This document shows, one piece after another, positions 32,711 to 41,804 of a stretch of DNA of 64,000 nucleotides. The DNA is from CAIJXB01 sp964455905 (GTDB taxonomy: Bacteria > Chlamydiota > Chlamydiia > Chlamydiales > Rhabdochlamydiaceae). The stretch lies in assembly GCA_964455905.1 (NCBI GenBank), contig CAYVYN010000002.1:248001-312000 (forward strand), in the 5' to 3' direction. The notes under the pieces were generated by a model, which was not told the DNA's origin, made no database searches, and saw nothing but the letters and a program-made list of their open reading frames with translations. The first letter of the stretch is position 1; each line of letters begins with the position of its first letter. Made by a program: the position numbers and the translations under genes.

Positions 32711-34759
32711 ATGAAAAAAAAATCAGCAAAGTCATTTTTCAAAAAACCGACAAAAAGCTCGAAAAAAAAAGAACCTATAAAAAAAGAAGCTATTCCAATC
32801 TCTAAAGAAAATAACCTAACAGGCTTCACCGGAATTTTACGAATGAACCCTAGAGGATTTGGATTTGTTATTGCGCAAGATCAAAAAAAATTTCCCGAAG
32901 ATGCCTTTATAGCCAAGCATTTAACTTTAAGCGCAATAGATGGAGACCTTGTTGAAGTCGAACTTTTTCCAGAAAGCAAAAAAGACAAAGGACCAGAAGG
33001 CAAAATTGTAAATATTTTAGAAAGAGGTCGATCTCATCTTGGTGGGATTATTCGATTTATAGAAAATTCCAAAGCACTTATTCATTCTCCCCTCTTAGGC
33101 TCAAACAAACCAATGACAGCAGTTTTAACAGTTAGCTCAACTTTGAAGCCGGGAGATAGGGTTATTGTAAAAATAGAAGACTGGGGCGGCCAAAACAAGC
33201 CAATTCTTTGCGAAATCACACAAATACTAGGACCTATTACAGATCCTTCTATTGATATTTTAGCTGCAGCAGAAGAATTTCAAATTGCAAGAGAGTTTCC
33301 TAAAGAAGTTATCCAAGAAGCGACCGCATTCGGAAAATCTGTTTCAAGTAAAGACTGTAAAGGCCGTCTTGACCTTTCTAAAATCGAATGTTTTACGATA
33401 GATCCAACTACTGCTCGCGATTTTGATGACGCCCTTTCCCTATCTAAAGATTCTAAAGGAGTCTATCATCTAGGTGTTCACATTGCTGATGTGGCACACT
33501 ACGTAAAAGCAGGAACAGCACTTGACATAGAGGCAGAAAGAAGATCAAACTCAACGTACTTTCCTGGAGCATGCCTTCCTATGCTTCCTGAGGAGCTCTC
33601 GAATAACCTTTGCAGTCTAAAACCAAAAGTAACTCGCCTTTGTCTTTCTGTTCTTATGACTTTTTCTTCTAAAGGGGATCTCTTAAGTCACAACATTCAA
33701 AGAAGTTTCATCAAGAGCGCTAAAAGATTCACTTATGAAGACGCTAAAAAAGTTCTAGATGGCAAGAAAAAAAGCAAACACAAGCCAACCCTTGATCTTA
33801 TGGTTGAATTGTGCAACCTACTAAAACAAAAAAGAAGCGAGCGCGGCAGTATTGATTTTGCCTTACCTGAAATTGTTTTAGATGTTACTCCAGAAGGCGA
33901 TCCTTACTCCTTCCACACCGTAGAATACGACATTACCCATCAGCTTGTAGAAGAATACATGTTAAAAGCTAATGAGGTTGTTGCCAAAAATCTAAGCTTA
34001 AAAGGTCAAGATGTAATCTTTCGAGTCCACGAAGAACCTGCAGAAGAAACTAGGGAAGATTTTTTTAGTCTAGCTAGGTCTTTAGGTTTTACGCTCCCGC
34101 CAAAACCATCAACAACAGATATCCAAAAGCTTTTTACGCAAGCTAAAGAAACGTCATTTGCAGAACAACTTTCAGTAGCCTTTATCCGAAGCATGAAACT
34201 TGCAAATTACTCTTCAGATAACATCGGACATTTTGGCTTATCTCTGGAAGAATATTGCCATTTTACAAGTCCTATCCGTAGATATCCAGATCTTATTATC
34301 CAGCGCTTGTTATGTCAAGAACACGATGCAACGAAAAACGTAGAAACGATTGCAATCAATTGTTCTGCTAAAGAAAGAATTAGTTTCAAAGCTGAACAAA
34401 GCGTAAAAACACTAAAAAAAATCCGGCTATTGCAAAAATGGCATGAGGAAGACCCTGAACGAATCTTTGCTTGTAGAATCACAAAAATAAAGCCATTTAG
34501 CCTTTCTTTTGAACTGCCCTGTTTAGGTATAGAGAGCTCCTTTCATGTTTCAGAAATTGGCGGAGACTATTTTGTACATGATCCTGCAAAAAACTGTTTT
34601 CTTGGCACCAGAACCCATATTCGATTTTGTATTGGAGATACAATACAAACAAGAATTCGTTCTTTAGATCTTATCCTTCAAGAAGTCCTTTGGGAAAGAG
34701 TGTATGAGAATAGTCATAGATCTACAAAACAAGATAAAAAGAAAAAAAGAAGACGGTAG
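32711..34759 (+). CDS. rnr: Ribonuclease R
   Basis: 682 residues. RNase R is a processive 3'-5' exoribonuclease that digests structured RNA. The very basic N-terminus (KKKSAKSFFKKP) precedes cold-shock-like OB domains (GFTGILRMNPRGFGFVIAQD). The RNB catalytic core has DPTTARDFDDALSL (metal-binding Asp residues), LGVHIADVAHYV, EYMLKANEVVAKNL and EEYCHFTSPIRRYPDLIIQR. A C-terminal S1-like domain (ERIFACRITKIKPF...) and a Lys/Arg tail (KQDKKKKRRR) follow. Length is slightly below the E. coli enzyme. The gene follows the HAD-like gene by eight bases. Confidence 0.97.
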   Translation: MKKKSAKSFFKKPTKSSKKKEPIKKEAIPISKENNLTGFTGILRMNPRGFGFVIAQDQKKFPEDAFIAKHLTLSAIDGDLVEVELFPESKKDKGPEGKIVNILERGRSHLGGIIRFIENSKALIHSPLLGSNKPMTAVLTVSSTLKPGDRVIVKIEDWGGQNKPILCEITQILGPITDPSIDILAAAEEFQIAREFPKEVIQEATAFGKSVSSKDCKGRLDLSKIECFTIDPTTARDFDDALSLSKDSKGVYHLGVHIADVAHYVKAGTALDIEAERRSNSTYFPGACLPMLPEELSNNLCSLKPKVTRLCLSVLMTFSSKGDLLSHNIQRSFIKSAKRFTYEDAKKVLDGKKKSKHKPTLDLMVELCNLLKQKRSERGSIDFALPEIVLDVTPEGDPYSFHTVEYDITHQLVEEYMLKANEVVAKNLSLKGQDVIFRVHEEPAEETREDFFSLARSLGFTLPPKPSTTDIQKLFTQAKETSFAEQLSVAFIRSMKLANYSSDNIGHFGLSLEEYCHFTSPIRRYPDLIIQRLLCQEHDATKNVETIAINCSAKERISFKAEQSVKTLKKIRLLQKWHEEDPERIFACRITKIKPFSLSFELPCLGIESSFHVSEIGGDYFVHDPAKNCFLGTRTHIRFCIGDTIQTRIRSLDLILQEVLWERVYENSHRSTKQDKKKKRRR

Positions 34760-34846
34760 TTTTTTTCTTGAAAAGAGCCCCTAACCTAGGTACTCTGATT
34801 TCCAAACTACTCAACTAAGGGGGCGGTAACTCCGCATTAAACGCTT

Positions 34847-35500
34847 ATGAAGAAATATTTTTTGACTGGTCTAGTTATCCTTTTGCCTGCAGCTGTTACT
34901 GTCGTGGTCATCTTATTCCTCGTGAACTTTTTTACACAACCCTTCATAGGACTAACCTCGGGCATCATCTCTAAAACTAATATTTTCCCTAATGGATTTC
35001 TCTTCTTAAATCAAGAGCAAGTTATTCAATATGGTTGTCGTATTCTGATTCTTTCGATTTTATTTTTAGTTACTGTGCTTCTTGGAATATTTACTCGATG
35101 GTTTTTTATTAATAGCCTATTTAAATTATGTGATAATATTCTGCACAGAATACCATTAATAAATACGGTGTATAAAACATCTCAAGAAATTATAAAAACA
35201 CTTTTTGTTTCAGATAAAAATTCGTTTAAGCAAGTTGTTATGGTTCCTTTTCCAAGACCTGGTGTTTATGCGATAGGTTTAATTTCTAGAGAATCCCCTT
35301 CGATTTGCAGTCAAGTAGCAGGAGAAGATCTTCTCTCGGTGTTGATTCCAACTACTCCTAATCCAACGACGGGATTTTTGCTGATGTTTAAAAAAAATGA
35401 GATAATCCTTTTAGATATGAAGCCAGAAGAAGCTATTAAATATATTGTCTCTTGTGGTGTGATTCTACCAGGAGAAAAACCGCCAGCAACCTCTAGCTAG
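34847..35500 (+). CDS. DUF502 family inner-membrane protein (copy 1)
   Basis: 217 residues. The start MKKYFLTGLVILLPAAVTVV is the family's first membrane helix, and a second lies at about residues 68-95 (ILILSILFLVTVLLGIFTRW). Then come IPLINTVYKTSQEIIKTLF and a soluble C-terminal beta domain (VVMVPFPRPGVYAIGLIS, VLIPTTPNPTTGFLLMF). DUF502 proteins are widespread, with no settled function. The next gene is a paralogue nine bases downstream, so the pair arose by tandem duplication. Confidence 0.92.
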   Translation: MKKYFLTGLVILLPAAVTVVVILFLVNFFTQPFIGLTSGIISKTNIFPNGFLFLNQEQVIQYGCRILILSILFLVTVLLGIFTRWFFINSLFKLCDNILHRIPLINTVYKTSQEIIKTLFVSDKNSFKQVVMVPFPRPGVYAIGLISRESPSICSQVAGEDLLSVLIPTTPNPTTGFLLMFKKNEIILLDMKPEEAIKYIVSCGVILPGEKPPATSS

Positions 35501-35508
35501 GTTATTTC

Positions 35509-36156
35509 GTGAAAAAATATTGCCTTATGGGTTTAGTAATTCTACTCCCACTTGCTATTTCTTTTATGATTTTCTTTTGGCTTATAGAGCTTTTAACATC
35601 TCCATTTTTGCCTCTAGCTGAGGCTGTTTTATTACACATTCATTTTTTAGAAAAAGAGCCCCACCTAACTCTTTTTATAAGTCGAATATTAGTCATTATT
35701 TTTTTATTTTGTGCAACTTTTTTGACAGGGTGGCTAACTAACAAATACATATTTAGTTTCTTTTTACAAAAAATGCACATCTTTTTTTTGAAAATACCAG
35801 GATTAGGTTCTATCTATAAATTTTCAAAAGATCTTTCTAAGGCTGTTTTAAACACTGAAACTTCTCCTTTTCAAAAAGCAGTACTCATCTCTTTCCCAAA
35901 CAAAGAATCCTTAGCTCTTGGCCTTGTGATAGAAAATGTCCCTAAAGAAATAAAAACAGCTGATGCATCGATCGATATTGCAGTATTTGTCCCTACCGCA
36001 CCGCACCCAATTTCAGGATTTATCCTTATGGCACCAAAAAAATGCACAGCCCCAGTAGACATGACAACGGAAGAAGTATTTAAATTCATTATTTCTTGCG
36101 GCGTAATTTCGCCCGAAGATTCAAATCCTTTAAACCCATCTAACTCATCAAAATAA
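35509..36156 (+). CDS. DUF502 family inner-membrane protein (copy 2)
   Basis: 215 residues with a GTG start nine bases after copy 1. Same layout: MKKYCLMGLVILLPLAISFM as the first helix, a second at about 65-85 (ILVIIFLFCATFLTGWLTN), then IPGLGSIYKFSKDLSKAVL and a C-terminal domain (VLISFPNKESLALGLVIE, FVPTAPHPISGFILMAP). The stop overlaps the next ATG by one base (TAATG), so it is coupled to the holC-like gene. The two copies differ throughout, which means an old duplication. Confidence 0.92.
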   Translation: MKKYCLMGLVILLPLAISFMIFFWLIELLTSPFLPLAEAVLLHIHFLEKEPHLTLFISRILVIIFLFCATFLTGWLTNKYIFSFFLQKMHIFFLKIPGLGSIYKFSKDLSKAVLNTETSPFQKAVLISFPNKESLALGLVIENVPKEIKTADASIDIAVFVPTAPHPISGFILMAPKKCTAPVDMTTEEVFKFIISCGVISPEDSNPLNPSNSSK

Positions 36157-36578
36157 TGGCTAAAACACAGGTTATTTTTTATACAGTAAAAAATGGTGCA
36201 CTAAAAATTCAAGTTCTCCTGCATAAAGTAGATAAACATTCAGGGCAAAAAGAAAAAATGAAAATCCTTGTGCCTGATTCAAAAAGCCTATCTTTCGTAG
36301 AAAACCTTTTGTGGGGACATCCTATAGAAAGCTTTAGGCCACACTCTATAAACATTCCTCTTTTTTGTCAGGACTTAATTTTAGTCAGTTTGCCATTGCC
36401 TGCTGTGGATGATTTTTCTATTGTATTTAACCTCTGTCAAACAGCCTACATCCCAGCACTTCCCGTTAAAATTATTTATGAATTAGAGGATGTAAGTGAC
36501 CCACAAAAAGCTGCAGTTTTCCGAAGAAAATTTCAAATGTACCAAAAAGAAGGATTTACAATTACTTCAGGAACTTAA
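36156..36578 (+). CDS. holC: DNA polymerase III chi subunit (HolC)-like protein
   Basis: 140 residues. The pattern fits HolC: an N-terminal beta strand VIFYTVKNG, a middle LVPDSKSLSFVENLLWGHP followed by ESFRPHS (HolC: E-x-x-x-x-L-W-x-x-x-x-x-x-F-x-P-H), then a C-terminal FSIVFNLCQTAYIP strand. Chi bridges the clamp-loader complex to single-strand DNA-binding protein. The central conserved segment is good, but the N-terminus is unusual, so the call is probable rather than certain. It is translationally coupled to the DUF502 gene and converges on def, three bases away. Confidence 0.75.
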   Translation: MAKTQVIFYTVKNGALKIQVLLHKVDKHSGQKEKMKILVPDSKSLSFVENLLWGHPIESFRPHSINIPLFCQDLILVSLPLPAVDDFSIVFNLCQTAYIPALPVKIIYELEDVSDPQKAAVFRRKFQMYQKEGFTITSGT

Positions 36579-36581
36579 GAC

Positions 36582-37112
36582 TTAGCTAAAAAATTTAGCT
36601 TCTAACTGCTTTAAGACTGGATCTATTTTTTTTCTTCTATTTTTTGCTATTCTGTCTATGAAAAGAACTCCATGCAAATGATCATTTTCATGCAGCCTTA
36701 CCCGAGCATTATATCCAAAAAGTGTTTCTTTAAATAGATTTCCTTCTAAATCTAGAGCTTCAATTTCTATTTTAAGAGGTCTTTCCACCTCTTCCCTTAC
36801 GCCAGGAATGGAAAGGCAACCTTCAACTTCAAATGCTGTTTCTTTGCTGACACTGAGGATTTTAGGATTTATATACACTTGATAGTCTGAAGAAATCTCA
36901 AAGCTATCTTCTCCTTTTTCTATATAATTTCTTAAAACAAAAATACGTAAAAGATGACCAACCTGGGGAGCGGCTATTCCTATGCCTTTAGCCGCATCCA
37001 TAGTCTCGACCATATTAAAAACAAGCTGGCGAATTTCTTCGTTAATGTCCTCTACTAAAAGACACTTCGTTCTTAGTATTTTACTTCCATATTTTACCAC
37101 AGAAAGAATCAT
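36582..37112 (-). CDS. def: Peptide deformylase
   Basis: 176 residues. It removes the formyl group from nascent N-terminal Met. All three motifs are present: GIGIAAPQVG (GxGxAAxQ), EGCLSIPG (EGCLS) and HENDHLHGVLF (HExDH), the Cys and two His binding the metal. Length is typical. The ATG follows a ribosome-site-like AGGA. It is the last gene of the minus-strand run tpiA-secG-def, three bases from secG. Confidence 0.97.
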   Translation of the reverse strand: MILSVVKYGSKILRTKCLLVEDINEEIRQLVFNMVETMDAAKGIGIAAPQVGHLLRIFVLRNYIEKGEDSFEISSDYQVYINPKILSVSKETAFEVEGCLSIPGVREEVERPLKIEIEALDLEGNLFKETLFGYNARVRLHENDHLHGVLFIDRIAKNRRKKIDPVLKQLEAKFFS

Positions 37113-37115
37113 GGA

Positions 37116-37403
37116 TTATTCCTCCACTTGTTCCATCGTATAAGGAAGTGCAGATACTCCCTCAGAACCAGATTCAGACCAAATAGAAAGAAAAATAGAA
37201 CTTAAGAGAAAACAAAAAGCAAGCCAAGCTGTTGTTTTCTTTAGAACTTCAGCTGTAGAAGTTCCAAAAAGAGAATCCCCGGCATCGCCACCAAAAGAAG
37301 CTCCAAGGCCAAGACTTTTACTTTCCTGAATTAAAACGGCAAAACAAAGAATGACACACAAAAGGAGAAAAAGAGAAATACTAAAATAAAACAAAAAACC
37401 CAT
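37116..37403 (-). CDS. secG: Preprotein translocase subunit SecG
   Basis: 95 residues. Two hydrophobic helices (ISLFLLLCVILCFAVLIQES and TTAWLAFCFLLSSIFLSIW) flank the family's cytoplasmic segment SLGLGASFGGDAGDSLFGTS (usually GGxFGGxxxxxxFGxxG). SecG assists SecYE translocation. It lies between tpiA and def in one minus-strand operon, a common bacterial order for tpiA-secG. Confidence 0.95.
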   Translation of the reverse strand: MGFLFYFSISLFLLLCVILCFAVLIQESKSLGLGASFGGDAGDSLFGTSTAEVLKKTTAWLAFCFLLSSIFLSIWSESGSEGVSALPYTMEQVEE

Positions 37404-37414
37404 AATGCTATCCC

Positions 37415-38173
37415 CTATAAAGTTTGGATAATTTCTAAAAAACTTGTAGCGCTTAAAGAGGCTCCGCCTACGAGAGCTCCATCAATATTTTCCTTACAAA
37501 AAAACTCTCCAGAATTTTCTGGCTTTACTGAGCCCCCATATAAAATAGGAATGCGCTCGCCTACCTTCTTTCCAAAAAGAACATTCAACTCATTGCGGCA
37601 AATAGAGTGCATTTCTTCTGCTAAGTCAGCAGAAGCGCTTTTTCCTGTGCCGATAGCCCATACGGGCTCATAAGCTATAACTAACTGTGCAGCTTCCGCC
37701 TCGGAAAAACCAGTTAAAACATCCTTCAGTTGATTTTTTACAACACATTCAGCTTGTCCCTGGTTTCTTTGCTCTAGATTTTCGCCTATGCAAAAGATAG
37801 GCTGTAGTCCTGTAGAAAGCGCTCTATCTAATTTTTTCCTAATTAAACTTTCAGTTTCATAAAAAAATTGTCTTCTTTCTGAATGTCCGATCAAAGTAAA
37901 ACTCGCCCCTAACTCCTTTACTAAAGAGCTAGACACTTCCCCTGTAAAAGCTCCAGAAATGTCCTGATGAATATTTTGAGAGCCTATCTCAACCACGCTA
38001 CCAGCTGACCAAGAGCACATAAAGCTAAGTAATGGATAAGGAACTGCTAATAAAATGCTTGGCGAACCTAAAGCAAGATGTTCGACTCTTGGCAACAAAA
38101 ATTCAAGATAGTCCTTAGCAAATTCTAAAGACCCATGCATTTTCCAATTGCCTGCGATTATCTTTTTTCTCAT
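37415..38173 (-). CDS. tpiA: Triosephosphate isomerase
   Basis: TpiA interconverts DHAP and GAP in glycolysis. The start is the ATG at 38173 with GGAG five bases upstream, giving 252 residues starting MRKKIIAGNWKMH; a longer frame to 38221 lacks a ribosome site. Catalytic residues are visible: K in GNWKMHGS, H in TLIGHSERRQFF, and E in IAYEPVWAIGTGKSAS. The phosphate loop is LYGGSVKPEN. It is divergent from xseA, with 67 bp between starts holding both promoters. Confidence 0.97.
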   Translation of the reverse strand: MRKKIIAGNWKMHGSLEFAKDYLEFLLPRVEHLALGSPSILLAVPYPLLSFMCSWSAGSVVEIGSQNIHQDISGAFTGEVSSSLVKELGASFTLIGHSERRQFFYETESLIRKKLDRALSTGLQPIFCIGENLEQRNQGQAECVVKNQLKDVLTGFSEAEAAQLVIAYEPVWAIGTGKSASADLAEEMHSICRNELNVLFGKKVGERIPILYGGSVKPENSGEFFCKENIDGALVGGASLSATSFLEIIQTL

Positions 38174-38240
38174 AATGGCTCCAAAAAAGTTAATCATAAC
38201 CAACCCCCTCTCTTCAGGCAAGAAATATTAAAGGGCTTTC

Positions 38241-39650
38241 ATGAAAATTTTAAGTGTTTCAGAATTAACGCAAGAAATTAAAAACCAACTAGAAAAAAAT
38301 TTCACGTCGATATCCGTAAAAGGAGAAATCCTTAATCTAAAGATACAGTCCTCGGGGCATATTTACTTTACCCTTAAGGATCGAGACTCTCAAATTTCAG
38401 CTGTTTTATTTAAAGGTGCTTCTAAAGGCATCTCTAGACCTCTTAAAGAAGGCGATAGTGTGCTGGTTAAAGGAGAAGTAACTGTCTACTCCCCTAGGGG
38501 AACCTACCAGATTTTAGTAAGAGAAATTACCTACAATGGAGTCGGCGAACTACTAGCTATGCTTCATGAACGTAAAAATCGCCTACAAGCCCTTGGCTAT
38601 TTTGCTAAAGAAAAAAAGAAACAACTCCCAGCTTTTCCTAAAATTATAGGGGTTGTTACAAGTCCAACTGGTGCTGTTATTCAGGATATCATTCATGTGC
38701 TACAAAGAAGACACTCCGGTTTTCATCTCATCTTAAACCCTGTCAAAGTACAAGGAGATGGGGCTAAAGAAGAAATCGCTAAAGCCATCGATGACTTCAA
38801 CAAATACAACCTTGTTGATCTAATTATTGTAGGAAGAGGCGGAGGAAGTCTAGAAGATCTATGGGCTTTTAACGAAGAAATCGTCGTTGAAGCAATTGTA
38901 AGATCTACGATCCCTATCATTTCTGCTGTAGGCCATGAAACAGACTTTTCGTTATGTGATTTTGCAGCAGATGTGCGGGCACCAACACCTTCTGCGGCGG
39001 CAGAAATTGCGTTAACTGCAAAAGAAGAATATGCTAAATTCCTTCTGCAAGCCCAAAACAAAGCTGATGCATATACAAGCGCTTTACTTCTTAGGTTAAA
39101 AAAACAACTAACAGGAATAAGCAAAAACCCTTATGTGATATCACCCTATCTCCTACTATCTAGACGAATACAAAGCTTAGATGACATAAAAAATCAAATC
39201 ACCCTATCGACAAACACATTTCTCAAGCAAAAAAAACTAGAGCTTCTCTCCTTAGATAAACAAAAAAAAGCGCTAGAACCTTCTTACAAAATTCAAAATA
39301 CAAAAAATAAACTTTGCACTTTAAAAAATGCTTATTTATCGACGCTAACACATCTTCTGAGAGAACGAAAAAAAATCTTTAAAAAAGAAGAGCTTCAAAA
39401 AAAATTAGACACAGCGTTTATTTCGTCTATAAACAAAAAAAAAGAAAACCTATACAAGCTATCCGCTCACCTAACTTCGATAGATCCGAAAAATCTTTTA
39501 ACAAAAGGCTACTGCATTCTCTTTTCTGAAAACCAAGATTCAGTTATCCTTTCTACTAAGCAGGTTTCTTTGTCCCAAAACCTGAAGCTTCTTTTACAAG
39601 ATGGGGTTATTACAGCTAAAACGGAAAAAATTTCTTATGAACCAACCTGA
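38241..39650 (+). CDS. xseA: Exodeoxyribonuclease VII large subunit
   Basis: 469 residues. Exo VII degrades single-stranded DNA. The N-terminal OB fold (SISVKGEILNLKIQSSGHIY) binds DNA. The catalytic core contains GVVTSPTGAVIQDIIHVL, IIVGRGGGSLEDLWAFNEE and ISAVGHETDFSLCDFAAD, followed by a long coiled-coil C-terminus rich in Lys. Length is normal. It starts the operon xseA-xseB-dxs-nadK, which matches the chlamydial order tpi / xseA-xseB-dxs. Confidence 0.97.
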   Translation: MKILSVSELTQEIKNQLEKNFTSISVKGEILNLKIQSSGHIYFTLKDRDSQISAVLFKGASKGISRPLKEGDSVLVKGEVTVYSPRGTYQILVREITYNGVGELLAMLHERKNRLQALGYFAKEKKKQLPAFPKIIGVVTSPTGAVIQDIIHVLQRRHSGFHLILNPVKVQGDGAKEEIAKAIDDFNKYNLVDLIIVGRGGGSLEDLWAFNEEIVVEAIVRSTIPIISAVGHETDFSLCDFAADVRAPTPSAAAEIALTAKEEYAKFLLQAQNKADAYTSALLLRLKKQLTGISKNPYVISPYLLLSRRIQSLDDIKNQITLSTNTFLKQKKLELLSLDKQKKALEPSYKIQNTKNKLCTLKNAYLSTLTHLLRERKKIFKKEELQKKLDTAFISSINKKKENLYKLSAHLTSIDPKNLLTKGYCILFSENQDSVILSTKQVSLSQNLKLLLQDGVITAKTEKISYEPT

Positions 39651-39909
39651 TACATTAAGTTTTGAAAAAGCCTTTTCGCGTCTAGAAGAGATTCTAGAAA
39701 AAATGAATGGAGGATCTCTCTCCCTGGAAGACTCTATTCGTCTATACGAAGAAGCGGACAAACTCATCCAGCTTTGTAATAGTAAATTAGTCCAGGCTGA
39801 AGCAAAAATTGAAATGCTCGTAAAAAATAGAGAAGGAGATCTTCTTGTTTCCGAAACAGGATCCCCGATAAAAGAGCCTCTATCAACGGTTTCGCAGAGG
39901 CTTTCATAA
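39637..39909 (+). CDS. xseB: Exodeoxyribonuclease VII small subunit
   Basis: 90 residues from the ATG at 39637, overlapping the xseA end by 14 bases; the alternative ATG at 39601 adds twelve basic residues not typical of the family. The product is all helical: LSFEKAFSRLEEILEKMNGG, then SLEDSIRLYEEADKLIQLC and KLVQAEAKIEML, the classic XseB pattern. The stop overlaps the dxs ATG by one base (TAATG), so translation is coupled. Confidence 0.93.
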   Translation: MNQPDTLSFEKAFSRLEEILEKMNGGSLSLEDSIRLYEEADKLIQLCNSKLVQAEAKIEMLVKNREGDLLVSETGSPIKEPLSTVSQRLS

Positions 39910-41804
39910 TGCAAAAGAGACTGTCAAATATACACTCCCCTGTCGACCTTAAAACTCTTACAATAAAAGAGCTAGAAGACCTAGCTATAGAAATACGTCA
40001 AACAATTATTGACGTCCTTTCTGTAAATGGAGGACATTTAGCATCTAATTTGGGAATTGTGGAACTAACTTTAGCTATTCATCATGTGTTTGACTCTCCC
40101 TTTGACGAGCTGCTTTTTGATGTAAGTCACCAAACATATACACATAAACTGCTGACAGGACGCCAAGAGAAGTTTCCAAAAATAAGACAATCCCAAGGGC
40201 TTTGTGGTTTTAGCCATCCTAAAGAATCCCCACACGATCTATTTTTTGCTGGACATGCAGGAACCGCACTTTCTTTAGGGCTCGGACTAGCTAAGGCTAG
40301 AGATCTTTTACAAAAGACAAATCACGTGCTTCCCATCCTAGGCGATGCTACCTTGACCTGTGGTCTTACTTTGGAAGCATTAAATAACATCCCTAAAGAT
40401 CTACAGAAATTTATTGTCATCTTAAACGATAATAATATGTCGATTTCTCAAAACGTAGGCGCTATTACAAACATTTTAAGTCGGTTTCTTTCTAACCCAA
40501 CTTCAAATAAAATATTTCACGAAATCGAAACCTTACTCTCAAAAATTCCAAACGTGGGAACAAAGCTAGCAAAACAAGGCCAAAAATGCACAGAGTCGTT
40601 AAAAAACCTAGTGAGTACGGCTCCTTTTTTTGAGCAATTTGGCCTTTCCTATGTGGGCCCTATTGATGGCCATGATATTGGAAAGCTCGTAGATATTTTA
40701 ACTGCTCTAAAAAATAACCCCAAACCGACCTTATTGCATGTGTTAACAACAAAAGGTAAGGGAATGACAACTGCTATAGAAAACCCAACTGGGTACCACG
40801 GATGTAAGCCTTTTGATAAAACAACAGGTATTTTTCATGCGTCGTCTTCTACAGCTCCCACTTTTCCTCAAGTCTTTGGGAAACACCTCTTAGCTCTTGC
40901 TTGTAAAAATCCTTCGATAGTCACAATTACACCGGCAATGACAGCTGGTTCTTGTCTAGATGAACTTTTTAAAGCCTTTCCAAAAAGGTGTGTTGACGTT
41001 GGGATAGCAGAAGGACATGCGGTAACATTTTCAGGTGGTATTGCTTCAAAAAAAGAAAATAAAGTAATTTGCAGTATCTATTCTACTTTTCTACAACGAG
41101 CTTTGGACAACCTTTTTCACGACGTCTGTTTACAAGAATCTCCTGTGATTTTTGCGATTGATAGAGCTGGAATTTCAGGACCCGACGGATCTACCCATCA
41201 CGGAATTTATGACCTAAGTTTTTTACAAGCGATGCCTAATATGGTCATCTGTCAACCGAGAAATGGAGACGTCCTCAAAGAACTATTAGAAAGTAGTCTT
41301 GTCTGGAATAAACCAACAGCTATTCGCTATCCTAACATGATCACAGATGAAACAAACTCGCCTGTTAAGTTTAGGGAACTAGGAAAAGGTGACTTATTAT
41401 CTAAAGGAGAAAACATTTTATTGGTTTCTTTAGGACACATGAATCTCCTTGCCCTGAAGGTGAAAGAGCAACTCAAAAAAGAAGGTTTAAACCTGACGAT
41501 TGTAGACCCTGTTTTCGTAAAGCCTCTTGATACAAATCTTTTAATCGAGCTTATTTCCTCTCATAAATATATCATTACTCTAGAAGAACATTCTATCCAA
41601 GGAGGCCTAGGAACTGCTGTCAATAGGCTGATTATAGAAAATGGACTTTCTCCCGAAAAAATTATCAACTTGGGAATTGGTGACTCCTTCCTAGAGCATG
41701 GGAGCTATAAAGAAGTCCTTAACGAAGCTGGGCTTACGGAAGAACAAATCTGTCAGACAATTTTATTAGAATGTGGTGATTTGCAATTAACGAGCACTTC
41801 ATGA
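39909..41804 (+). CDS. dxs: 1-deoxy-D-xylulose-5-phosphate synthase
   Basis: 631 residues. DXS condenses pyruvate and GAP, the first step of the MEP isoprenoid pathway and also a source for ThDP and PLP. ThDP-binding features: GHAGTALSLGLGLAKARDLL, ILGDATLTCGLTLEALNNIP (GDx25-NDN) and ILNDNNMSISQNVG. The transketolase-like second domain has VGIAEGHAVTFSGGIA and IDRAGISGPDGSTHHGIYDL. The C-terminal domain has IITLEEHSIQGGLGTAVNRL. The stop overlaps nadK as ATGA. Pathway partner ispH lies at 17 kb. Confidence 0.97.
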   Translation: MQKRLSNIHSPVDLKTLTIKELEDLAIEIRQTIIDVLSVNGGHLASNLGIVELTLAIHHVFDSPFDELLFDVSHQTYTHKLLTGRQEKFPKIRQSQGLCGFSHPKESPHDLFFAGHAGTALSLGLGLAKARDLLQKTNHVLPILGDATLTCGLTLEALNNIPKDLQKFIVILNDNNMSISQNVGAITNILSRFLSNPTSNKIFHEIETLLSKIPNVGTKLAKQGQKCTESLKNLVSTAPFFEQFGLSYVGPIDGHDIGKLVDILTALKNNPKPTLLHVLTTKGKGMTTAIENPTGYHGCKPFDKTTGIFHASSSTAPTFPQVFGKHLLALACKNPSIVTITPAMTAGSCLDELFKAFPKRCVDVGIAEGHAVTFSGGIASKKENKVICSIYSTFLQRALDNLFHDVCLQESPVIFAIDRAGISGPDGSTHHGIYDLSFLQAMPNMVICQPRNGDVLKELLESSLVWNKPTAIRYPNMITDETNSPVKFRELGKGDLLSKGENILLVSLGHMNLLALKVKEQLKKEGLNLTIVDPVFVKPLDTNLLIELISSHKYIITLEEHSIQGGLGTAVNRLIIENGLSPEKIINLGIGDSFLEHGSYKEVLNEAGLTEEQICQTILLECGDLQLTSTS

